Shown piece after piece: positions 49,038-58,932 of a DNA stretch of 64,000 nt. This DNA comes from Opisthocomus hoazin (taxonomy: Eukaryota > Chordata > Aves > Opisthocomiformes > Opisthocomidae). The position numbers and the translations under genes are program-made. The DNA lies in assembly GCF_030867145.1 (NCBI RefSeq), contig NC_134414.1, positions 75,940,504 through 76,004,503 on the forward strand, read 5' to 3'. The number at the start of each line of letters is the position of its first letter. Position 1 is the first letter of the stretch. The notes under the pieces were generated by a model, which saw only the letters and a list, made by a program, of their open reading frames with translations, did not search any database and was not told the origin of the DNA.

Positions 49038-49964
49038 CTTGGGAGAAAAAAGGTTGTGTTAAACCCATGAAGAGGAGAGAGAGAAGAGGAATATTAAACC
49101 TCTTCTGCTACATCACATATTCTTAAGATTTTAACAACACTTATTCTAAGTCCAAGCTAGCATCAATGACCAAAAGCAATAAACAAACACCCACAAAACC
49201 AAGAGCCTTAGTTGGGATGCTGTTCAGATTTTGAAGAGAACTCAAAGTTTAGTCTTAACATTAAGTAGTGTTTAATAGCTACCACACAAACACATACACA
49301 CCCCACTACCCTCCAACTACCGAGACATTTAAAAAGAATATGGCATTTTGACTGAAGCAGGGGAGGCACAAAGCAATTTGCTGAAACAGCATGAGAATTA
49401 GGAGAATAAGCTCAGGGGAACCAAACAAATGCCCGGGAATGGATCAGCAGGAGGCAAAGACTGGTGGGGGAGCAAGAATATACTCAGAAGAAGCAAATCC
49501 CAGTGGATGGGGGAGGGTGGGGTGGGAGGGGGAAAGGAGGAGGAAATCTATTGAATGTTTCCTTTTTGTTCAGTTCCATCTCAATTTTAAATACGTGTAT
49601 GATTCATAGTTTGGGTTGATAACAGATGAAGAGGAAAATTAAGTCTGAGCAATAGCCTCAGGGATATTTTAAATTCTTTCCTGAATATGGTAATGATTTG
49701 TTAACTTTGCATAATAAATTGTCTCTCTGAAATAGCTGCATTCTATAAATAATTGCCAATTTTATATGAAGCTTAAATATTGTACTTAAGGTTGATTACC
49801 ATTAACCCATTGACTGAACACCTACATTATGATCTGCCTTCCAAAATACTGTTACCAATGCTGGCACAAGGGCACGGTCTTCCCAGTGCCCAGAGTATCA
49901 CATCCTTTAAAAAAGAATAATTAATAATAAAAAAATAGCACACATCTGTCTTTCTACTCCTTAC
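49038..49964 (-). other. TNIK intron E5-E6
   Basis: 927 bases. Contains a strong G-quadruplex-type motif at 49509-49532 on the plus strand; otherwise AT-rich and unremarkable. Confidence 0.7.
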
Positions 49965-50195
49965 CCTTGGAGGCACCTCGTCACTGTCTGATCTAGACCA
50001 AGCCTTTTGAGTGGGGTCGGGTACCTCCGACTTAGAGTCAGAACTCTGATTTAGCACTTCACTGCGTGAAGGTGGGTATGGGTCCTGGGAACGAAGATGG
50101 TGATGAGCAAATTTGGGAGAAGGGTCACTGAAGGAATGGGATCGCGAGACAGGGGAAACATTGTTCTTGAGAGATGCCAGATGGGACCACTGTAC
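49965..50195 (-). CDS. TNIK: TNIK exon E5: Ser/Pro-rich intermediate region
   Basis: Encodes 77 residues (213-289), from VQWSHLASLKNNVSPV to SRSDSDEVPPR. Acceptor TTGTAAG/GTA, donor AGG/GTAAGG, phase 0 both sides. It carries several Ser-Pro sites and a second near-consensus NCK ligand, PYPPSRSEV, with Val where Ser or Thr is usual. TNIK is recognised here because MINK1 and MAP4K4 differ strongly in this stretch. No fold is expected; it is a docking and phosphorylation segment. Confidence 0.95.
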
Positions 50196-52194
50196 CTTAC
50201 AAGAAAACAAAACATAAAACATTCAATGCGCTCAGTATAACTGGCTTTCCAATTAACACAGAATAAAGGCAAGTGGGGCAGGCAGAGACAAATTGGTTAT
50301 GGCATTAGGTAAGCGTGGGGTGGAATCGATGCACTTAAAAGCAAGGCAAGCGCCCAAAGAACGTAACAGACTGAAAATACAGCACATACGCATTTTTTGT
50401 GAGGTACGCTCTCCACATACACATACACTGGTGCCCAGAAGAAAAGGCGACCTAATATCCGCACCATGAGCCCAAGTCCAAAGGCCACTCAAGACAGAAG
50501 CTGCCTGCTGTTCCCCAGTCTTCAGTGGCCTTTGGTCAGGTCTCATGGCAGCGCTGGTGGGCTGGGAAATTTGAAGTGGATATCCAATTGAAAAAATGTA
50601 CAAAATTAAAGAATGCTGTAAAATGTGCAAACCAACAGACATTCACGTTACCTAATAACTTTGGGAACTAGATACAGTTCCAAACTGTTGGAGAAAGACC
50701 ATAACGCAAAAGCCTTTATTCCTTTACAGTCATTGCAATATATATAAAAAACAACATAATATATATTGTATATAGTATACATATGTACAATGCATATTAT
50801 ACTTACACCATATATGTACCATATACTGTACATATATACATATTTATACACAAACTAAGTACACAAGTACACGCACACATATTCAATTACACATACTAAG
50901 AAGGCACAAGAGTGACTCAAGAGTTAAAACTCCACTGGGATTTCCACTGAAATCCATATTGACCCTTCAGCCTACTCCCTCCTTGTGCGTAAATCTGCAT
51001 TTCAGGGTTAATTTCTAAAACTAAGGAGGAGGAAAGGTCATAACTGAGGAATACACTGTTTTCACATCTAATAATTAAGCAAATTTTGCTTCAACCCCCG
51101 TTTCAGTAGGCTGATTGTATTTGTCTTTATATGATTATTATTTCCTTGATTTTAATACACACAGCTGTTGAAGAGCCTGATTATCCTCAATATGAGTGGA
51201 AGACCAGGACTTTAAAAGTAACTGGCACAGAGAGCATGAAGATACAAGTCCAATGTTTTGAAATAGTCATAGAAGTTTGAATAAAAGCCAGGAATTAATG
51301 AGTAAGAGATGAAGTTCTGTCCTGATTTCTCCCACTCTCCCGTCTGCTCAAATTCTCCTGTTGCCCAAAAGAGCTGCAATACCTAGTCGCAGTCAGGGAC
51401 GGTTTTAGCTTGCACTGTCATCAACAGACTTAATCTGAGAGAAGAAAATTCTGCATGGAAACAGAGGAACTGAATGCAGAACTATACTCTTTAATTTATC
51501 TAAACCACTCAGAATTTATGCACTATGTCTAAGTTTTAGAAAAAGGTTACTTTTTCAATTCATACTGTAATTCCTATGATATACAGATATCAAGATCTGG
51601 AGGCTCTTCATCAGAAAACAACAGAATGACGGCAGCCACACAGCTCAATGGTTTCAACCTCTTTTTGATTTTCCAGGGGCGGTACAGAGCTCTATTTAGC
51701 AACTCTAAGCCTACTGACAACAAACTTGCTTTTCTTAGCCATGTTTTGTAAATCTCTTTGAAGCAGTGCTCATACTATTATAAACTACTTCTTTAGTTAG
51801 CTTTTTCTGCAAGAGTTTAAAAAGCTAAGCCAGCTCACTTCTTTCCTGAGCATCCTCTTTGGTAGTAAATATCTTGCACGAATCAAATTCTGAATTGTAA
51901 AAGTGTACTGAAACTGTCATCAGTGTTTAGCCCACCATTCCTCTGTTGCACAAGTAATAACAGAATGCATCTGCTCTAATCTAATATTAAAAAACTACCC
52001 CACACCAAACTCACAAATCCATCAGTTTATCAATAAAATAAGCAAAAACAGACAAGGAGCAAATCTACCAAATAAAGCGCTTTGTGTAACAGCACTACTC
52101 TTTACATAAGTCTTTCTACGTGCCAAGATCTGCAAATCTGAATGAAACATGTTGGGACTTCTGTTGGCTCACTGAGATTTTTCTGGGCACTTAC
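50196..52194 (-). other. TNIK intron E4-E5
   Basis: About 2 kb with an AT-alternating low-complexity block at 50738-50850 (TATATA, GTATAC, ACATAT units). No mobile element recognised. Confidence 0.65.
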
Positions 52195-52356
52195 CTGGGG
52201 CTCCATTGGCCTCTGCAGGGCAGGCTGAGCAGGTTCTGAGTTTCCATTGGAAAAGGACTCTGATCTTGAAGGCACTGGTGGCTCCAACACTTTGCCCATC
52301 TGCTTAGACTGTGCTTCAGGGGACCCCTGATTAGTTTTTCTAAACCTCTCCTCCAC
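52195..52356 (-). CDS. TNIK: TNIK exon E4: optional ~55-residue module with NCK-type SH3 ligand
   Basis: Encodes 54 residues (159-212), from [16 protein letters not shown] to LQRPMEPQ. Acceptor GGCTTAG/GTGGAG, donor CAG/GTAAGT, phase 0 on both sides. It contains PPVPSRSES, which fits the PxxPxRxxS consensus for the second SH3 domain of NCK, the adaptor that gives TNIK part of its name. Human TNIK has an optional module of about 55 residues at this position; this exon is the likely equivalent. The residues are Ser/Pro/Gln-rich and probably disordered. Confidence 0.94.
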
Positions 52357-55300
52357 CTAAGCCAAAATAAATGGAGGTTAAGACTGGAGTCAATAAAACC
52401 AATTACAGTAGAAACATGCAGGTGACTACCACCTTTCATTTACCATAAAGACACCAAATACATTTGGGGCTTGACAGGATATTTTTCCCCTACTGCTTTC
52501 ACCAGCAACGTAAAACACAGAGTGAACTGCACCAAAGTGGCAAGTAAGCCAATATGGAAAATCCATACAAGCAAAGAGGTTACAACAGGCATTAAGATAT
52601 GAAGTGATATGGTGAAAGATCATTATACAGGGCTTCTTTCTGCCTAGGCTACTTACAGTATTTTCATCCCAGACAATAAACAGGATATATGAAAACAGCA
52701 ACAACTTTATAATATAGAAGTATGTTTCCCATTGCTATCCCTTACTGTAATTACCCACCTTACTCAAAACAAAGTTATTTAGTTATCTGCTCTCCTGTGC
52801 TTGTCTCTTTGGCAGTGCAAGAAGAGGTAATACTGGAGGCTGTTCAGCTTTAGGTAGTACAAAACTGTAGGACTGGTCATTCTCTCTTTTATCGGATAGT
52901 CCCAAAACAACGTCACAGACTGCAGAGAAGAGCCCCAGTAGTTTGTTTGTGGTTCTCAGGGACATGTAGAAGTGATCATACACTAACCTAGAGAGCTTTG
53001 TGAGGGGAAGACTAAATCAGAAAGTGCTCAGTCCTCAAAAGAACATCAGGTGAGGTCCCCTTGAAGAAACATCAGCTATTCCGTGGCCACGGCATAGCAA
53101 ACAAAGAGAGCAGTACGAAGAGCAAGAGATGGAGGGAGGTTGCAGGCAGAAAAGAAACATCGTCCCATTTGCTAAGATGGTCTGCTGCTGGAATCAGGGG
53201 ACCGTGTGCGTTTCTGCCAGGGCAGCTGCTGCTGAGGAACACTGAACTCCCAAGTTCTTTATCAAAGTGTCGAAGACAGACCAAACTGGCAGCTTGGGCT
53301 GAATTCATTTGTTGAGATGCTGCTCACAACATTTGCTTTAACCTTTGTGCCTGGAGAACAAAACCAGTACTGAGGTGGTTTCCTAATTGTTTCCTAGCAG
53401 CGATGGTCTGGAGAGACTGGCTGTTCATATTCCCATGTCGGAAGACAGAGGCAAGTTTCCAGGACTCCTTAGCTGGAATGCTTTACAAATACAACCTGCC
53501 TCTGCTTTCCAAAATTTGAGGACAGTAACAGTTCGCCTGTGGGAATAAGCAGACAGGCTTCTACCAGGTCTACACAGAATACACCATGTCTGGGGAAATA
53601 AAACAATACTGGAGGCAAGCACCTTCACCCTACAACCATTTTCCCCATCACGTTCAACTTCATAGGGCCATCCTTTAAAGTTTAAAAAACAGGCCAGACT
53701 CCTTGTTATGAATAGATTAAGGAAAAGCCCCAAGTCTTTCTGTCTGAACTAAAAGGCTTTCATGTCTCTAGCTGCAGATGATGGGTGGTTTCCTCCACAA
53801 AGCACACAGATTGCATGAGATGCAAGTCCTTAAAGCCAAGCAAGAGGTGGGAAGGAGACAACCAGTGCATCCCTGGACAGAAACAGGCCCTGTTCCAGTC
53901 ATCTGACTGTCTGGACCAGAAAACAGTATTAAGTCTCATTTCTTGCTCTAATCTCTCGTTTCCCAGAGCCAGTCTTAGAAGTCCTTTTCCTCATATCCCC
54001 ATTGCCACTGGAATGGGATAAAAAAAACCTAATCCCCATTACACTTTGCCAGAAGAGGAATGTTGCCCCACTTTGGCTTATCATCCTGACGGTCAGCATC
54101 TCCGTAGATGGAGACTATCTTTGGGGAGCAGTATACCTGAAAGTATGGGGCACAGAATACTCACTCCAACTCCAATGTCAAGAAAGACATTAGAGTTAAT
54201 GCCTGCTTTTAAGACTAACTGGTGTTGTTCTCATTGCCATGCACTGATATGGCTATACTTCTACCACACATACACAGCAACCTCTTGGAAGATCTGACTC
54301 CTAACACAATTTTTCTGTGCCTTCACTTTACTCCTTCTAGGTAAAGCAATTACAAAAAAAAAAAAAAAAAAAAAGATGAAAGAATTTTCATGAGGTTCTC
54401 TCCTTTTCCACTTTGAAAGGAAAATGGGAGACGAGGAACAGAAACAGTTCTACATCCTTCCAAAGCTAGCCTTCAGGTTGGACAGGAGTGCTGGTCTGGC
54501 ACTGTGCTTTCACCAAGGTGGGTCATGAGCAAGGAGAGGAGGGCTGGTTCCATGCCTGTATCACCACATACCGGACAAGTCTGAACTTCTTCCAGGAGAG
54601 AAATATGTACCAGATACTTCAGCCACCAAGAGCAATGGATGAGATAGCACAAACACAGTTTATGAACTTGGAGAACAGCATCTACAAGAAAACAAGTTTG
54701 TGCTCACCAAGCCCAAACAGCAGTACTTCAAAGGAGTACTACTGGACAAAGGTGGACTGAAAGCTATTTTATCACATTCAACAGCCCCAAGAATTTTTTT
54801 GTTCTCATTCCAAAATGTATTTACCTAGTTCCCACATGCTGGTGATGAATGCTATTAAGACTTTTGATCAGTATTGCCCAGTCTAGTGGTTTGTGGGCAG
54901 TATGGTGCTCAAGGGAAGCATAAGACCGCTGAAAGAGAGCCAAGTATGCATCAAAGAGGCAATTACATGCTTAGCAATGTTACCTGTGGACCAGTGAAGA
55001 CAGGGGACCACTCACTGAAACAAACAGTACTCCGGTGATTTCAGATTAATTTGTGCGTGCCTGAACCCCAAGAAGGCAGCACCACAGAGTTTCATAAGAG
55101 CAGGACGTGATCTCAGAAGAGAATACTTAACACTCCAGAAATTAAACTAATGAAATTGAGGTTTGCGTTCACAAGAAACAAATTTCCAAAAGCATGGGCT
55201 AAGGCACCAAATGTGCAAACAGGCGCTGTGTGCAAGCACAGGTTGCAAAGGTTCATGCTCTCCAATTGCCTTCCAATTTCCGATCACCAGTACTTGCCAG

Positions 55301-55655
55301 AGACACAGACCGCCAACTGCACCAATGCTTCCTGCGAAAACATGTCTGATGAAGTGCAGATGAGATGAAATCCCTGACGTGATACTTCCAAAACCAGGTC
55401 CCCTCAGTCTGCAGCGTTCCAGAATCTCTTTTCACGCTTTATACCTCAAAACTCTGAACTCCAAGGACTGCAGCAGCAGTACTCGCAACTCCCTGTCAGA
55501 TTTGGAAACCAGCAGCCAACATTCTGAAGTGCCCTGTCCCTTATGAGCGACACTTTGGCCTCCAGCAGTACTACAGCACAACCACAGTCAGTGCGATACC
55601 AACAGGCAGGGGCAGAGGAGCAGGTAGCCGACTCCTGCCCACAAGCAGGACTTAC
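52357..55655 (-). other. TNIK intron E3-E4
   Basis: About 3.3 kb. It contains an A21 run at 54354-54374; no LINE or SINE body could be assigned to it. Open frames on both strands lack domains. Confidence 0.6.
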
Positions 55656-55734
55656 CTCACGTGCTCTTTCAGCAGGCTCATAGTGGGATTTTGGCTCAGG
55701 GGTATGATAGCTTTGTTTATTCCTTTCTTGCTGC

Positions 55735-55772
<38 letters not shown>

Positions 55773-55880
55773 CCGCCGGTGATCGTGCTGCAGCGACAGG
55801 AGGTAGGCTTGCTCCTGCTGCAACTGGCGCTGGAGTCGCTCCGCCTGCCGGTGTTCCTCCATCTCTCGCCATCTGTATTC
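55656..55880 (-). CDS. TNIK: TNIK exon E3: end of coiled coil with polyglutamine tract
   Basis: Encodes 75 residues (84-158). The first part, from [20 protein letters not shown], finishes the coiled coil. HDHRR is then followed by 15 uninterrupted Gln (residues 120-134), then [18 protein letters not shown] and RARE. Acceptor TCTCAAAG/GAA, donor GAG/GTAAGT, phase 0 both sides. In the human protein, from memory, the same spot is a mixed Pro/His/Gln stretch, so the pure glutamine run is a lineage difference. Reading the other strand across the repeat gives Ala- and Leu-rich open frames that are artefacts. Confidence 0.95.
55728..55772 (-). repeat. CAG/CAA trinucleotide repeat encoding Gln15
   Basis: Fifteen in-frame glutamine codons in E3 of TNIK: 13 CAG and 2 CAA. 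One CAA is the seventh codon and one is the last, so the longest pure CAG run is 7 codons and the other is 6. The CAA interruption should limit slippage. It lies immediately after the coiled coil, a common place for polyQ in vertebrate proteins. Confidence 0.97.
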
Positions 55881-56575
55881 CTTTGAGAGAACGCGTGAGT
55901 AATTCAAGACATGACATTGACTGTATGGTGGACGTTTTCCTATCCATCCCATTAAAAATGCACCTTTCTGGTTGTTGTTGCTTTTTTGTTGTTGTTGTTT
56001 TGTTTATTTCATTGTTAAAGTGTAGCCAAGAGCCAAGTTAGACCAGTATGGCATGTGTCTCGTGTTGCAAAAGTTGAGAGTGTACTGCTAAGCTTGACAT
56101 GATTGGAGAGTTATGTCAAAACTGTTTTTTTATTACACACACACACACAAAAAAAGGAGTTATTTATACTAAATCTTATTTATACTAAATCCAGTGTAAA
56201 GTTCATAAAACAATGATTTAGACCAACACTAGGCCATTGTACCCGGGGGTGGATTTACATATCATGTGTGCTTTTGATCTGCCACATAAGCACTCTAGTT
56301 CTTCACTGAATGCCAAGGTCTGTTCAGAAACTCGACCACCACACCAGAACTGCTCCACTTTAACATAAAGCCTGCTCTTACTGCCCAGAAAGCAGTGTGA
56401 CCATACAGCACTTCTCATATGTGCCTGTCAGCCCACGACGCTAGCATAAATGGCCTTTTAATCAAGCTCCTTTGTTGTCACACTGTCAGTGCAGCTGTGC
56501 CCGACTGAGGGAAGCCTAGGACTGGCGGGTAAATGGATCCTATAGCTACTGAACAAAACAGATACAGTGCTTTAC
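55881..56575 (-). other. TNIK intron E2-E3
   Basis: 695 bases with a GTT/TTG low-complexity stretch at 55972-56003 and a short (AC)n at 56135-56149. Confidence 0.65.
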
Positions 56576-56662
56576 CAGTAACATGGCCTGCTCCTGGAGC
56601 AGCTGCTGCTGTAGAATTTCCAAGTGCCGCTGCTCCTCTTCTAGCTGTCGCCTGATATACTC
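56576..56662 (-). CDS. TNIK: TNIK exon E2: optional 29-residue coiled-coil module
   Basis: Encodes exactly 29 residues (55-83), beginning [18 protein letters not shown] and ending QEQAMLL. It has phase 0 on both sides, so skipping it keeps the frame. Acceptor TGACAG/GAG, donor CTG/GTAAAG, the latter weak at the last exon base. Human TNIK is known to make isoforms with and without a 29-residue module at this place; length and sequence agree. The heptad-like Leu spacing suggests it lengthens the coiled coil. Inclusion in this species cannot be read from DNA alone. Confidence 0.94.
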
Positions 56663-58770
56663 CTGTCACATAGAAATTACCCAGCAATAAATTTATTCAA
56701 AAGGAATGCATCAGAACCCCCTGGGTGGAACACCACACGCTACTTCCCCAGTTCAGCTTTAACAAGAAACACACTTCACGATGGATTAGTGCCTGCAGAT
56801 CAATTGAGGAAGCCCTGCCTCCTGAGCATTGAATTTTGGCCCCTTCCGTCCTGAAATCTGGACTCCTGCAAATGTTGCCGGCACAGGCCAGAGCTCGTAT
56901 TTTGGAAGTGGTTTCAAGAAGCAGCAAAATGCACTTGAAGGTTTTGGAAAGTTAAAACACAGCAAGTCTGACTCAACACAGCCAACACAAAGTCACATGC
57001 AAGTTGTATTAAACATTAGTTCGTTGCACTGGTGCGATGAACTGTTAGCAACAGCTAGAGCCAGGCGTAGTGTAGGCAGACCTGGAGCAAGCTCCCCCAG
57101 AGGGGCTCTGCCAAGTGCAGCTGGGACCTGCCCTGCCATCTCCCCTGCCGCCCTCACCAGAAGCTTCTCCTGAGCAGATGCTGCCAGCCTTGCTGAATTA
57201 TGCGATGGTTATGACACAAACAAACATCCACCAGGAAACAGATATTAGACCAAACTCGCTCACTCTTGCCACCTAGCCATCTCTTCACCTGCAGCCTCAA
57301 CAGGCCGAGAAGTTTACCCGCTGCTTTGCTTCACCCCCTAGAAGAACTCCAACTCTGAAGCACCAGACCCAAGCCAGTAACATCCTATCATGCAATTAAT
57401 GGAAGTATGTAACATGTGCATGCGCACACACACAAGCACACGCACACATTTACAGTGTATGCATAAAGAAATTAATGGATCAGTGATACAGTGATGGGAG
57501 CTATAGAAAGTCTTGTGACAGACTGATGAGATACACTATACTGTTGTTATGCACGTTGGCCGAGCCATACTTTGGGTTAACAAAGATTCTAAGAGGGGGC
57601 ATGTCTTTTCTTCTTAAAAAAAAAAATAATAATTCAGAGTGGTTCAGCTTAGCCACATCAATTAACCATTTGTCATTATTGGCACTGTGCGTAATTAGCA
57701 TTTCCACAGTTTAAAAAGCAGCTGGGGGAATACCCGGTGTCTGCCCAAAAGCAAATTGCTGTGCCATAATTAGAGATTTTCCACATATTTATTCCCATTG
57801 GTTAGTCTTCTCTCCTTTTGACTCAAAAATCTTTGAAATATACACAAACACAAAAGAATCCCCCAGTAACACAATCATCAATGATCTCAAATACAGTGAC
57901 TTCATGTAAGAAAAAATTAAAGAATGTCAGGCCAAAACCAGCATTCCTGAAGTTAATGGGAAATTTACAATCAGCCTCTAGGACAGCAGTTTTTGGCACT
58001 TTATTTGGGATCAGTATTTTGTAGTACATGCAAAGTAATTACTACCCTGATTATCACCCTGATTGAAATTTTTAAAGGATTTTAAAACATGCAGATTTCA
58101 TGCATAAATATGGCAGCTGCATTTCACAGTTTAAAAGGTTTCTCACCTGTACTTTCAATGTATTAAGGGCACATTGACACAGCTTAAGATATTCCTGCTG
58201 CCTGAACTGACATACATTTTTAGAGCTGATTTTAGACAGACAGAGTAAGAGAAAGAGATTGCATATTTGAGTTTTAAGGAGGAAAATCCCCGGCAGCTCA
58301 AAGGTTCCATCTCAAATTCAGAATATTCAAAGTTTATGACGAGCCTCCGACCAATTCTGGGTGCCAGAAGTTGACATGCAACAGAGCTGCCCTTCTCTGG
58401 GAGGCCTTCTGAACAAGGGCATGTCCTGCAAGAGCCACTGATGCAGCAAGACGAGCCTAGAAATGACTTTCAGCCCCAAGTGATGATTTTGCCAATTCTG
58501 ATGTTTTTAGTCAAGCCCAGCGGCACGAGTTGAATTTAGAATGAGCACCACAACAAAACTTTCTTTTTTTGAGGGAATATTGAGGCTGCCAGAATTTTCC
58601 ATAAAGCCCTACAATCTATGTTAGTGCATTTGCTGTCAGAGACAACAAAGATGAAAGGCTCAGCGTTAGGTTGCCTCTAAGCTGTTTTAGGCTTACTAAT
58701 TTTTTAAAAAATTAAATCAGAATTTAGAAGAAACAAATCTATTGCGCATATATCTGTATCACGGACTCAC
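56663..58770 (-). other. TNIK intron E1-E2 with possible conserved element
   Basis: About 2.1 kb. A (CA)-rich stretch lies at 57424-57450. The AT-rich block 57600-57800 has several TAATTA/ATTA-type homeodomain cores and is the best candidate conserved noncoding element in the window, judged by eye. Confidence 0.5.
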
Positions 58771-58932
58771 CTGTTCCCTTTCTACCCTCCTCTTTTCCTC
58801 CTCTGCTCTTCTTCTCTCTTCCTCTTCCTTACGCCTCCTCTCCATTTCTTCCAGACGTCTCTTTTCTTCCTGTTCTCTCCGCCTTTGCTCACGCTCCTGT
58901 TGCCTTCGAGCTTCCCGTTCTCTCCTTTGTTG
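58771..58932 (-). CDS. TNIK: TNIK exon E1: charged coiled coil
   Basis: Encodes 54 residues (fragment residues 1-54), starting [12 protein letters not shown] and ending EKRRVEREQ. Almost every residue is Arg, Glu, Lys or Gln, as in the long coiled coil that follows the kinase domain in TNIK and its paralogues. The acceptor is TTTTGTAG before CAACAA and the donor is CAG/GTGAGT; phase 0 at both ends. There is no Met upstream in the exon, so it is internal. No further coiled-coil exon was found on the minus strand between 58933 and 64000. Confidence 0.95.

Larger units (their letters stand above)
19930..58932 (-). other. TNIK: TNIK gene, 3' half (20 coding exons plus 3'UTR)
   Basis: The span holds the downstream 20 coding exons of a germinal-centre kinase. 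The encoded 970 residues run coiled coil, disordered Ser/Pro-rich intermediate region, then CNH domain, which is the family order after an N-terminal kinase domain. The paralogues MINK1 and MAP4K4 share the CNH domain, but the intermediate region (for example [41 protein letters not shown]) and the C-terminus GRTSLLSW match TNIK as I remember it. Full-length human TNIK is about 1360 residues, so roughly 390 N-terminal residues (kinase and start of the coiled coil) lie beyond 64000. Phases are consistent at all 19 junctions and no internal stop occurs. The low end of the span is an inferred poly(A) site. Confidence 0.95.

Noticed and set aside
54354..54374. A21 run as a possible SINE or processed-pseudogene tail
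   Set aside because: No retrogene or SINE body could be recognised upstream, and no target-site duplication seen.
55661..56041. Ala- and Leu-rich plus-strand frames across the trinucleotide repeat
   Set aside because: These are other-frame readings of the CAG repeat in TNIK E3.
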